The notes beneath the pieces were generated by a model, which was given only the letters and a program-made list of their open reading frames with translations, was not told where the DNA came from and searched no databases. A stretch of 64,000 nt of DNA from Glossina fuscipes. Taxonomy: Eukaryota; Arthropoda; Insecta; Diptera; Glossinidae. Location: positions 3,308,410 to 3,372,409 of the forward strand of contig NW_023998426.1 in NCBI RefSeq assembly GCF_014805625.2, written 5' to 3'. The position numbers and the translations under genes were made by a program. Shown piece after piece: positions 1 to 10,683 of the stretch (position 1 is its first letter; each line of letters starts with the position of its first letter).

Positions 1-2130
1 TTCGCGGAGAACTTTTGTTTCGATTGCCATTAGGGCAGGAAAACGGTAAAGCAACCGGCTGCCAGACTCGATCTACTCCAACTCAGACTACAAAACAAAT
101 GTCGCCAGAAAGGAATGTAAAGACAGACTGCCGGTGTTTTAGGTATTACTTGCGCAAGTTACAATTTGATTTCTTATCGACGACTCAAAAATTTGCAATC
201 CTAAGGATTTTCCTTTATTTTGCGGAATTATTTGATGAACATAATTTTTCTTTTTCTTCAGCATTCATTGTGAAGAATTAAAATTTTCCGCTTGACTTCG
301 AACTAATTTAATGTCATTGTTGGATTGTTATACATGTGATGGACGTTGAAATTCTTCAATAAATATATCATACTTGAAATGCATGTATGTATGCGTGTGT
401 ATCTGCTGATGGCGTGTGGTCATAAAAAGAGTTCTATAAAATAGTAAACCAACATAAATGATTTTAATAATTGTCAATACCAATCTCGGTTTCGTGCAAT
501 AAAAATTGTTTGCATATGAACTGCCATAAGCCCATACGCACACACACCCACGCACACCCACACAAGCTATAATGTAATGATCATTACTTCGGCTATTCAG
601 ACTCGGAACGCTGACAAACTGAAATGAAGATGAAGTAGCTTATCGAGTACATATACCTACATGACAGGACAATGGAGAAAACTGAAAAGCCAAAGATGAC
701 AAGATACAGAAGAATGTTATAATAACTTACAACAAAACAAAAAAAAAAAAAAGGAAACAAAAATTTGTTTACGTGTCTATAAGCCCTGTTTATGTATGTG
801 TATGTGTGCGTGTGTTTGCGTTTGCATGTGTACATATATACAATAGTGAACGAAAGGTGTCGATAAAAGTTAAAATTATCACACATTCAGATCAGGCAAA
901 TTCTATTGGATCCCTTTATAAAGTGTATTGAATTAAACCAGCTTCACATTGTTAAAACAAGAGAAAAAAATGAATAGAAAATAAAAACAAACTAACACTT
1001 ATGGGTGCACATGTAGGTAGATGATTCTGTTGCGGGATTAATAATCAAAATGATAATCGGATATATGCGTTTTGCTGTGACCTCCGTTTACCGGAAATTC
1101 GATTTCGATATCGATTCCGTAGAAAAAAACCGGCGGAATTATGAGATACGAGGGATTTGGGGGGAGGATGAAAATGAATTCTATTGCCATCATTGTACGT
1201 TACTAGCAACAGCAATTGAATGGAAACATACGCATATAGATAGAAATAAAGATATAAACAGTAACAACAGAAACCCAACAACAACAACAACAATAATAAG
1301 TTAGTTGACTAACGTTGCTATGGAATATTTTTATCAATATATGCGCAGACAAAGGCATAAGTAGGTTAGCGAAACGGTGTATAACGGTAGCTATGAATTT
1401 CCGTCTATCTGTGGATATTGTTTCCCGTAAAATTCTTGTTCAATTCGATACGAATGGAAAATAATTGCATTAAGTTATTAATGTTATAAGCAATAAATGT
1501 AAAAATGCCAAGCATGCAAATATGAAATCGGAGTTTGTCACATATAGGAAATATATGTTGGAAGTTGTGGTTTTTATATATATATAACTTGTTTTTCTAG
1601 TAATACGAATGCATTTCGCAAAGCCAAACAACGAGACTTTTTCTAATAACGAAAATGTCGAGCTGTGAACCAAATAAAGAGCATTCGCGAACGATGCAAA
1701 AGAAAATCTTTTTTGCACCGCACTTGGTGGGACCGGAGTAGTGTTGTCTGCTATTTGCTTTCAAAGACTGCTAAAACGCTTTATATTAACGGCTACCAAC
1801 GGCAATGAATCGGTTTGAATTGTTTACCGACTGACTGAAAGCAATCTTTCAATGAAATTCTGAAAATAAAAAGAAAAAAATCACGTAAAAGAGACTTTTT
1901 CACGCAAGTCGGGCAAGCTTTTCTAAAAACCTAAATTTTTTTCCCTTTCCTTGCCAGCATTTTGTACTGATATCTGTTTTAAGTTTCACGCCAACATCAT
2001 CAGCACTCGATCATCTGCAAAGTGTACCAGGGTATTTTTTTAAATTTCCAAGGAGAGTAGCTAAAAATCAGACGGAGCTAAATGGAGTTCTGAATTGTGA
2101 ATTGAATTTCTGGTTCATAAGTCTCGAAGA
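1..2130. other. No gene recognised
   Basis: AT-rich DNA with short open frames on both strands that overlap one another, poly(A) at 739-753, and TG/CA-rich patches at 540-565 and 790-830. Nothing is supported as coding. Confidence 0.6.
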
Positions 2131-2131
2131 A

Positions 2132-2428
2132 TCAAAGTAGTATGAGAACGAGTATTGTTGTGAGATGAATTTGTGTGATGTGTACAGACTTTCTAATGGT
2201 GAGCCGATGATTTTTGATCATCAAAACCTTTAGTTTCTTGATAATCATCGGCAATAATCGGAAAACGGTCGGAATGTTCAAACTAGTTCTGGGCACTGCA
2301 TTGTAACCAAAAGCTTTTTCCCATCTATTATAAGCCGAAATTCCACTTTTTAAGCCAAATTTGATTAAGTTTCTTTCCTTAGCCTGCCATGCACCGCGAG
2401 CCATGGCGTACCATTTAACACTGTACAT
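2132..2428 (-). CDS. Unrecognised 98-aa ORF, possible small gene or exon
   Basis: I do not recognise this. An in-frame TAG lies two codons before the ATG, so the ORF is bounded and complete. The first 60 or so residues look protein-like: basic/aromatic with conserved-looking runs (AWQAKERNLIKFGLKSG, AYNRWEKAFGYN, VPRTSLNIPTVFRLLP), codon use unlike the surrounding AT-rich DNA, and no low complexity. The last 35 residues (after FRLLP) look like chance read-through. The bases before the ATG, AACTGTAG|GAG, also resemble a 3' splice site, so this may be an internal exon or the remains of one. The composition suggests a small mitochondrial or membrane-associated protein, but that is only a guess. 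No neighbouring gene helps. A degraded retrocopy is an alternative. Confidence 0.3.
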   Translation of the reverse strand: MYSVKWYAMARGAWQAKERNLIKFGLKSGISAYNRWEKAFGYNAVPRTSLNIPTVFRLLPMIIKKLKVLMIKNHRLTIRKSVHITQIHLTTILVLILL

Positions 2429-2454
2429 CTCCTACAGTTATAAATACGTCTTTG

Positions 2455-2705
2455 TATGGGACTTCGCGATCAAAAAAGTAGTCGGATCCAAACAATAGCG
2501 TTCATTCTTGAGCACTCTCTATACTTCAGTGTATCAAATATCAATGCAAGTGTTTCAAAAGTTGCCACCTGCAGGCTAAATACAAGGAAGTAAGGCAGAC
2601 AGACGGACAGACAAGCTTAAACTGATTCATAAAATGGTTTTGATTCCACTGGTTTGATAAGAGATGGATGCATCTCAAGTCTATTAAGCTGTGTAAGGCA
2701 TAAAA
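2455..2705 (+). repeat. Family 1 repeat, 3' half
   Basis: It carries GGATCCAAACAATAGCGTTC, ACTTCAGTGTATCAAAT, TGCCACCTGCAGGCTAAATA, GGCAGACAGACGGACAGACA, and CATCTCAAGTCTATTAAGCT in the family order. Confidence 0.6.
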
Positions 2706-3368
2706 ATAGCGCTTAGTTATATAATTTTCATTGAATTCCTTTAAAAAAGCTTCAAGGCGACTTTGCTTTGTGCCACAAAGCCCCAATATTTATAATAAAT
2801 AGTGTGGTAGTTTAAAATAGAGACGCAAAAATAATTTGTTTACAAAGAAGACACTTTCTAATCTACACGACTTGAATTGAGGTAGCAATGTAAAATTTAA
2901 AAATGAGAACAACTTGACCTAAAAATGGTTTAGAGCCCATCAATGAGTACAAATATCCGTGGACTAGCTGATTTCCTAACAAAAATAAGAAGGCGGATTT
3001 TAATATTGAGCCACTCTTCCAGAGAAAACCTTGAAATCATTATCGTTAGACCTGAAAGACCCTCCGCTCCATTTGAATCTTTGACGAGATTTCCGGTGAG
3101 TCTGGTTTAAGTGCGTTACAAACATTTCATCAGTCGGAGAAAATCCTTGTAATCGGTATATTGCAATGATTTTGTAGTATACTTTTACATGTTACGTCAT
3201 ACTATAAATTTTATTGCATATTTTTAAAGGCAATGTACTTCGTTTTCATTCTTATTTTCCTGTATACCAGATATGTTCAAAGTAATTCGTTTAATTAAAT
3301 TTTCGATTTAATGAATTTGTTCTCCAAAATTTTATTTTATAGTGAAACGATTTTAATGCAAATTAAAA

Positions 3369-3382
3369 GGAGAGAGAGAAAA

Positions 3383-3424
<42 letters not shown>
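3369..3424 (+). repeat. (AG)n microsatellite
   Basis: About 56 bases of AG repeat with a few interruptions. Confidence 0.95.
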
Positions 3425-3425
<1 letters not shown>

Positions 3426-3960
3426 AACTACAGTGTAGCGTTCAATATATGGCAAATAAACTCTGTTTTCAATTTTTAAATATAAGTAAAATTATTGAAA
3501 AGATTAACTATTGAAGGTTGGTTTTTGGTTTTAAAGAGGCTGCAAAAAATATGTAGAACAAATGAATTGTATTTGTTTTTAATGATTTTATTACAATGAT
3601 TCATTTATATTCCTTTTATTGTTTATATTACAAAATATTATTACGATAAAATCTATAAAATTGAATTAAATCGAAATTTCTATATTCCTGGGCATATGTC
3701 AGAAAGGTCACTTATATTTACATAAGTTCGTAAACATATTTTCGATGGGTGTTAAATAAATGTTTATGCATGCACATGTACAGGATTATATTGCTCAACT
3801 TGCAAAACTACATTTCCCTTTAAAATTGATTATTTTTCATGATAACTCGCTGATATGTAAGCAGATGGAAATTAAATTTTCAATAATTACAGCTTTTTTC
3901 CATTACAAGTTCGAAATAATTGAAAATAATCAATAAATAAATAATAAATAAATAAGAATG

Positions 3961-4840
3961 TTATAGCCGGGCAAGGCCGACCTTGAGATATTCTATGCCA
4001 CTTCGCCTAATACTATCATTCACTCGTTTTCTTAATAACACTCCAAAAATTATATATCACAATCTTACGTACAACCCCATAATTTTTATCAAAGCCTCTA
4101 TATTGGACGATACTTAAAACGTAAACTAACTTGGTCCAAATTTAGGAAACTTGACTTAAACCCAACACACATTAGATTAGATGTTGCTGCGATAGAAAAA
4201 AGCGCCTGTATATGACGTGGTCTAAAAACAAGATTTTACTAAGTACTAGTTTTCATCATAACATAATAAAAATTGGACCGTTCTGTCATATAAAGGCTTA
4301 ATTTTCATTAATCTCTTATAAGAGTTGAGATAAAAAAAAATACCCACGTGATCTAAATTTGCTAAGGATAATTTTTATATCAGTTTATCAGTATTATGAA
4401 CGAATTTCCTTCAAGCAGTATTGAAAAATAAAGCTTCTTACTATATAAAGACGCAGTTTCAGGCAAGATGCGATTAGCAGGCAAGAGGTTGAAGAAATAG
4501 CCTTATCCCATCCAAACTTTTCACACCAACTTAGAACCTCGAAATATTATTACTAAGCGATTTTTGCTGTAATCTGTAATTCAAAAAAGTGGTCCGATCG
4601 GAAGCATTTTCAGCAGCATTCGTGCTTGGGCCAAAGCACTTCAGTGTACCAAATTTCACCAAATTATTTCAAAAATTGCAGATTGTAGGGTGAACACAAG
4701 GAATCAAGAGGGATAAAAAAATCTTAGATTCTTTCGGAAGATGATTCTGAGTCGATCGAGACAATCAAAGGTGAGTCTATCTCAAGTCCATCTGGGTGCC
4801 GCCTACATCCAAACGAACTTAATATACCCTTACGGTTAGA
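3961..4840 (+). repeat. Family 1 dispersed repeat, near full length
   Basis: It begins ATAGCCGGGCAAGGCCGACC and ends near AATATACCCTTACGG. In order it carries all modules shared with 62438-63350: the 5' end; several 'TATAAAGGCTTAATTTTCAT / CTTATAAGAGTTGAGAT / GTGATCTAAATTTG' blocks; CCGATCGG..TTTTCAGCAGCATTCG; CTTGGGCCAAAGCACTTCAG; ACCAAATTTCACCAAAT; GATTGTAGGGTGAACACAAG; the GATTCTGAGTCGATCG half-hairpin; and TATCTCAAGTCCATCTGGGT. It has no coding capacity. Confidence 0.75.
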
Positions 4841-6530
4841 AGAAAAAAAGGAAAAATGTCAAATTAAACTTCAAATGAATCATTAAAGAAATGGTGTCAT
4901 TGCCCAAGGCCCGCTTAATAGGATTTACATCTGGGGTGTTCACTGCTTCCTTTAATGCTGTAAAGAGGTTAATTTACTGACAAGTTTTCTTTTTACTGTT
5001 TCCTGGAAGGCAACAGAAGACACGGAAAGGTTAAATCGCCACAAACTTGTTTCAGAATTACGATTCCAATATTTATATGTAAGTTATGAACTTTCATTTC
5101 TTATGAATGCAATTATGTTGGCAATGGTTCTAAGAATGCATGAACGGGCCTGACTCAAGTAGTCTTTTGAAATTTCTTTCATCCTATTGAAACGTTAAAC
5201 AATTTCTTTATTAAAAGCTCGCATTAAATTGATTTTTAATTGCTTTTCATTGTCTGGCAGAGTTCAATTTCTAAACAACCTAAAAAAAATATATTAAAAG
5301 TCGCGAATGGGGTTTTTTTGCTGCCGTCTTCTTCGTCCGTTTCACATTTCTGTTGCTTTTTACATAATGAAGTCCTTTTTTAAATAGTTTTTTGACAAAC
5401 TTCTCTTGGCAAACTTGAGTTTGCTTGCCTAAAAGTGCGCAAGAGTTCATTTAACTTTGATGCAGCGACGACATGCAAACGTCAATCTTCATGCAAGCTT
5501 ACATCTGAAATAATAATGAAAATATTGCAAAGTTAGTGGTACTACGACTCATAACATTTGCAAACATTTGTATATGTTTAGAGAGCTTATAATAATTACT
5601 TTATAAATAATCTTCATATAAGAAGAATGCACACTGAACAGAAGAGAGAGCATTTGAGTTTTAAATAAATAGCATACTTTTAGGTAAACAGTGTAAGCTA
5701 ATTACGTTAAGCAAGAAGTAATCCTCTCGATCTTTGTTATCAAAGAATATTTATAAAACTTTAATGCATAATATGAACCATTGAGGCCCCGGAATGTATT
5801 CATCAAAATATTTAAACTTTGCCTCTTTATTCATGAAATTTAGCTACAAATTAATAAAGACATGTAGACGACTTGGAACGGTAGAGATGTCCATATGGAA
5901 CAGAAGATACACATTTAGCTTCTCAGTGGGATATAATTTACTTTGGTCCTAGCTATAGCGAGCGGTCATTCGGTAAAGGCACAATGCTTATCGATTGAGT
6001 TCACATCCACTAGGCGGCGGCCACCACTTTTCTAATAGGTGTGAATGGTGCGTATCGATCTATTTCTAAATTTTTACATTAGGGTAGATCAAGATAGATC
6101 CAGTTTTCATGCTAATTGAAGCACGCTGCAAAGAAAAGCTTTTTGTAGTTCAAGCAAGGAAGAAAAGGCTACCTGCGAATGCTCTTTATTTGCCACAGAA
6201 CTGGACATTTTCATTGCCAGAAGAATTATTTTATAGTTTTTGATACTTTGTCGTTGCCCAAGCTATAAAAAACCCGCAACTTTAGATCAAATGATGCACT
6301 ATAACAAAATTTAAAACAATTTTTGGATAGCCAATAATGAAAGGGAGTTTAGACTTGATTAAAAATGTACACATAAATGGTGGACGGAAAAAAACGTATT
6401 GGGGCTTAAAATGAAAGGGGCTTAAATTCGAAGAAAATCTTTCTTAGAACATTTCATAGAGTTGACTATACACCTGACCATAAAAAATAAATGTTGCTAG
6501 AAGCAGTCACAGATGGACAATAACTTTAGG
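4841..6530. other. No gene recognised
   Basis: AT-rich sequence apart from the weak tRNA-like relic near 5950. No open frame of note. Confidence 0.6.
5950..6005 (+). repeat. Possible tRNA-like repeat relic (family B)
   Basis: TATAGCGAGCGGTCATTCGG, TAAAGGCACAATGCTTATCG and ATTGAGTTCACATCC resemble an A box followed by a weak B box. The core is shared with 20478-20530, 44735-44785 and perhaps 28312-28380, but similarity is partial. Confidence 0.3.
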
Positions 6531-6533
6531 TCT

Positions 6534-6853
6534 GAAGCCTGTATACTCTAAACTTTTAAAACTCTGCGATCCTAGTCTAATTCTAGTTATCCCGTGGTTT
6601 AAAGGTTTACCCACTAATGATAATTCAGTACATCTAGAGCGTTTACCGGAGCCATCTAATGATGGCTGAGGCCTGCATACTCTCTCGGCATTCTCTAATC
6701 TTATACTTATGTCGCCAGCAAAAAAGAGTAGCATTTTAAAACTCTGCGGTCCTGATCTAACCCCAGAGAAAGTTATCCCGTGGTTTAAAGATTTACCCAC
6801 TAATGATAATTCAGTACTTGTACAGCGCTTACCGGAGCCATCTAATGGCGAAA
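6534..6853. repeat. Imperfect tandem duplication, 134 and 186 bp
   Basis: Copy 1 is 6534-6667 and copy 2 is 6668-6853. Shared blocks are TTTTAAAACTCTGCG, GTTATCCCGTGGTTTAAA, TTTACCCACTAATGATAATT, and ACCGGAGCCATCTAATG. Copy 2 has about 50 extra bases near its start. The 97-aa minus-strand frame across it is only the repeat read twice. Confidence 0.8.
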
Positions 6854-6899
6854 GCTAAGTAGGGGAAGATTAAAATACTGGTTTTTCAATTAATTAATT

Positions 6900-7064
6900 T
6901 TTACTTTTGTTATAAGTATAATTATAATCATAATAAGAGAAATAAATTCTAAAAATTAAGGTCTTAGTAAGGCTATCGGGTTTATTGAAAACTCTACCTA
7001 TAACTTTGAGATTTGAACCCGCGACCATTCAGGATCCTTGGCTTACTAGGGCACCCAGCCGGGT
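6900..7064 (-). repeat. tRNA-derived SINE-like element, copy 1
   Basis: On the minus strand the 5' part (7060-7008) has an A-box-like GGCTGGGTGCCCTAGTAAG and a B-box-like GCGGGTTCAAATCTC with tRNA-like spacing. A unique body of about 60 bp follows, ending with AAGACCTTA, then an A/T-rich tail with TAA-like repeats (6900-6955). It matches the copy at 49131-49277 in the B-box flank (AATGGTCGnrGGTTCAAATC), in the body end (AAGACyTTA) and in tail type, so this is a repeat family and not a lone tRNA pseudogene. Confidence 0.6.
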
Positions 7065-8378
7065 TTTCTAATAAAGAAATGTAATTGATACGTGATCAAA
7101 ATGTTCATTATATTACTGCATACGGTAAGAGAAATTTATAAAGTACATCTGATAGTTCCCTACGGAATCGGACCGAAATAGTGAAATTTCATAGGACATT
7201 TTATGACAAAATAGTAATTAAAATCTCGTCACCTTTTAAAACTTGAAAACGTGCTTAGAGAGTTTTTCCTGTCAATCGACGAGATAAGGTTGCGTGAAAA
7301 AGGCCGTAGCCATAGATTATATGAATTTTTTCTTAAGCTTGGGTTACCTTAATTTTTTGAGTGCCAAAAACTAAAACGGAGCGATAATAAGAAATGGAAA
7401 ATGTAGCTTTGTGGTGTTTCTATTCAGCTGGTTGGCAGAATCGGCTAAACCGGTTAAAGCGAAAGCTAACTTTGAGCTACATGATTACTCAACAGGTTAA
7501 GCTGGGTCAGCCGAATAGGAAGGTGGAGTGATAAAATGTGAATTTGTGGTGAAAAATTCTCAAAGAAGCAAAGCAGTGTGCGAAAGGGATGCCAGCGGCA
7601 GAAGTTGTTTACACTTAACGACTCATAATGTTCGGAAAACATTTCTTTGTAACGGAAAGAATTCATTACGCATAGCATCCAAGTAATTGAACAACAATTT
7701 TAATTTTAAACTTTCTGACTTTATTACCACATCTTGATTAAACTAACGCCAATGCACAAAAGTTTAGGACGGAACCAATTTTTCGGTAATTTTTTCAAAC
7801 TTCTTTTTTTCTTTCTTCTGTTGCTTTAAAAAATTGATTAAGAAAATTTTTCACTTAAGAAATTTTCCGCTTTGTTTAAACGTGCGATCCAACGATAAGC
7901 ATACAATTTTCTTTTAGCAAAGCGAACACACTGCGTGTTCACCTTATTCTGCTTTATGCGCTAGGCGTGGCGACTATGACGCCATCATTACGTTTAGTAT
8001 TTAACTTTCCGAAAGCTATGCAGATATTCTATGTAACATTGATCTTTTTCGTGACATGATGACAGTTTGCATAGAAAAGAAAGCTAAGTTAGTTTTATAT
8101 CATGCAGCTTTCATATACTTCCACTATTTGACGATAGAAAAGCTTCATTTGTTATCATCTTCATGCTGTAAAGTGGCAACTTGGTATGAAAAGCTTTCAT
8201 CATTATTTGCTCTTTGACGTTTCACAAAAGATTCTCTTCACAAACCTACGATCAGTTGTTTGTTTATACTTCGGGCGGTCAGGTAAAGATTTCAGGTGGT
8301 GCGTTTAATGTTATTATCAAATAAAATATTAAAAAAAAAAAAAAATGCTGTAATAAAATTTAAAAAAAAAAAAAAAAT

Positions 8379-8419
<41 letters not shown>

Positions 8420-8566
8420 TGCATGTTGTTGTTGTAACTGTTTTAAATAATGAGATAATTAATATTATTATTGCTAATTCATCCTTTAAGAATATTTGTT
8501 GCTAAACAAAAAATTATTTTATTTTTTAATTAATTTAAGATAGATTAAGGTCTCGTACATTGCAAC
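7065..8566. other. Upstream region of the GST gene, no other gene recognised
   Basis: The small minus-strand frame at 7466-7678 has no recognisable content. The last 250 bp carry poly(A) and (TA)n runs. Confidence 0.55.
8384..8418 (+). repeat. (TA)n microsatellite upstream of the GST gene
   Basis: An uninterrupted TA run about 150 bp before the GST start codon, after two poly(A) runs (8330-8344 and 8362-8377). It may affect the promoter, but no TATA box can be singled out. Confidence 0.95.
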
Positions 8567-9341
8567 ATGTCCAGCAAACCAGTTTTATATTATACACCAC
8601 GCAGTCCACCTTGTCGTGCTGTTTTATTAACGGCAGCTGCCTTAGGTGTTGAATTGGATTTAAGGTTAGTAGTAGACACAATCGTCGTTAATTTCTTTTA
8701 TTCGAATAATATAACTAATAATTAATATATTTATTATGATGAAATGCAGAGCTATGAATATAAAAGATGGTGATCATTTAACACCGGAATTTTTAAAATT
8801 GAATCCCTTGCATACGGTACCTGTTTTAGATGATAACGGTCTAATTATCAGTGATTCTCATGTGATTTGTTCATATCTGGCTGATAAATATGCTGTCGAT
8901 GAGACTCTTTATCCTAAAGATAAATTGGAACGAATGGAAGTCGATGCACGCATGTATTTCGATTGCGGTCATCTATTTCCACGAGTTCGTTTAATGGTCG
9001 AACCAGTTCTCTACTTTGGTTGCGGAGAAATATCTGAAGAAAAGGTTACCTATATGCAAAAAGCCTACGATGGCCTTGAAAGATGTTTAATCACAAGCAA
9101 ATATTTATGCGGTGATCATATGACTATCGCAGATTTGTGCTGCGTCGCATCAGTTTCAACGGCTGTTCTATTCGCACCAATTGATGAGCAAAAATTCCCG
9201 AAATTAAAATCCTGGTTAGAGGTAATGTCTCAATTGCCATACTATAAAAAAAATAATCAGCAAGGGGCTGAAATTTTATTGAAATTCGTGCAAGATAAGC
9301 TGGCTGAGCACAACAAGCAGAAAGCGAAAAAAAGTGCTTGA
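8567..9341 (+). CDS. GstE11: Epsilon-class glutathione S-transferase, GstE11-like (two exons: 8567-8664 and 8750-9341)
   Basis: Cytosolic enzyme that conjugates glutathione to electrophiles in detoxification. Exon 1 gives 32 codons plus two bases, then an 85-bp intron (8665-8749, GTTAGT...TGCAG), then exon 2; the split codon is Arg33 and the product is 229 aa, normal for the class. The thioredoxin-fold half (about 1-80) has the catalytic-site motif SPPCRA (Ser13), the cis-proline region HTVPVLDD (Pro57), and the glutathione-binding Asp68-Ser69 in ISDSHVI. The all-helical half carries the N-capping box TIAD at 158-161. The start ATG has a CAAC context and is the only ATG giving the conserved N-terminus; an ATG at 8736 lies in the intron. 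The protein ends in a Lys-rich tail (KQKAKKSA). From memory it is closest to Drosophila GstE11 (YYxPRSPPCRAVLLTAAALG, then FDCGHLFPR-like). No other GST is nearby, so it stands apart from any epsilon cluster here. The gene looks intact. Orthology is inferred; the family is near certain. Confidence 0.93.
8665..8749 (+). other. Intron of the GST gene
   Basis: GT-AG intron of 85 bp between codon positions 2 and 3 of Arg33. The donor is AAG|GTTAGT and the acceptor GAAATGCAG|A. It is AT-rich and contains in-frame stops. Removing it joins a DLR-type end of exon 1 to AMNIKDGDHL, which matches the epsilon-GST consensus without a gap. Confidence 0.9.
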
Positions 9342-9363
9342 AAAAAAAAAATTGGAAAAGAAT

Positions 9364-9412
9364 AATAAATAATAGGGCAAAGTGAAATATTAACATTTTA
9401 CTTAATAATAAA
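9364..9412 (+). promoter_or_regulatory. Polyadenylation signals of the GST gene
   Basis: Canonical AATAAA hexamers lie at 9364-9369 and 9407-9412, 23 and 66 bases after the GST stop codon. They would give a short 3' UTR. Which one is used cannot be told from sequence. Confidence 0.6.
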
Positions 9413-9756
9413 CACGAGAATACAAGGTTAATTCAAATGCTAGCGCAAGTTTTAAGCTTTTTTCTTTTTTGGTAGAAAATTAAAATCAGAGAATTGAACT
9501 GTGCCGTGTTGCTCTCTGCGCAATGATCATCATGGAATAATGAATTAATGAAGTAGTAAAAAAAGCTTTGAAATTCCGTTATCAGTAGAGTTGCCGTAGT
9601 CCGAATATATTTTCACTGTAAAACTAAAAGCCTGAAAGAAAGCTTTCGAAATTATTTTGTCTAACTGTACTTGACGACTGACTATCACGTTTTATGCAAA
9701 ACTCATAGACATGCAATGAAATCTTAAGAATAAAATAAAATTTTTCCATTTTCCAT

Positions 9757-9776
9757 AACACACACACACACACACA
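9757..9776 (+). repeat. (CA)n microsatellite
   Basis: About ten CA units. Confidence 0.95.
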
Positions 9777-10673
9777 GCAAGTACATGTCGCAATCATTAA
9801 TGGACGCAGTTTTGGTGGCATTTCACTTTTGCAAATTGAACCACCGAGGGCAACTTATTCGACAGCAATTTCCAGCAACTGATAACGAATGTTGCGTTGA
9901 TGGTGTTTGGCCATCAACAACCAATGCACTATGGTCCCAGATACCATTTTTCTTCGCCAAAAATCAAATTTTTCACATTCTCTGATTCGTCTTTCATTAT
10001 TGTAACCTGAAAGCAAATACTCCAAAGCAACCAACCAACCAAACAAATGTTCGATGTTTTTCAGTGTTTACTTCCTTTATTCGAATTTAGCAGGAAAGAA
10101 CATGTGTCAAAAAAAGAAATTGAAATGGAAAAAAGAAGTGATGGTAAGTACGTCCTTTTTATAATACAAAATATCATTGTTAAATTTTATTACTACAAAG
10201 TTTGAGATCACTTTCAACAGAATTCTTTTGAATTTTTGCAATTTATTATTTATTTCACAAGTTTACCTAAGCTTTTGCAATTTTGTTTAACATTGTACTT
10301 GAAGGGTGTAGTTATTAAATATGCTTTCCTTTCGAATTTGCGGTCTTTTGCGGTTTGTGAGAAAACTTTTTTTTATGATAAATTGAATTTTTAAATAATA
10401 AACAATTAATGACTAGTGAAATTTTTTTTTTTAATTTTTTGTTCAATTCTTTTCTTAAATAAAGAAAGAACTTTTTTTTCGATAAAATATTAATAGCAAA
10501 AGAAATTTTTTTAAAATTCTTTTTTAGTTTTCGATAAAAACATCTGAAGTGTATTAAGAGTTCAAATTTTATTCAAAAAACATTACTATTTTAACTCTTA
10601 ATACGTTTGGCCATTGCGACGTTTTGGCCCTTTGGGATCATGCAATGTTAATATCCACGCTCGAAGGCAATAT

Positions 10674-10683
10674 NNNNNNNNNN
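10674..10683. other. Assembly gap (10 N)
   Basis: Ten N between GAAGGCAATAT and CCATACGCC. The true length is unknown. The flanks (10590-10740) are less AT-rich than their surroundings, but I recognise no family. Confidence 0.99.

Noticed and set aside
9124..9396. 90-aa minus-strand frame over the GST
   Set aside because: Antisense shadow of GST exon 2.
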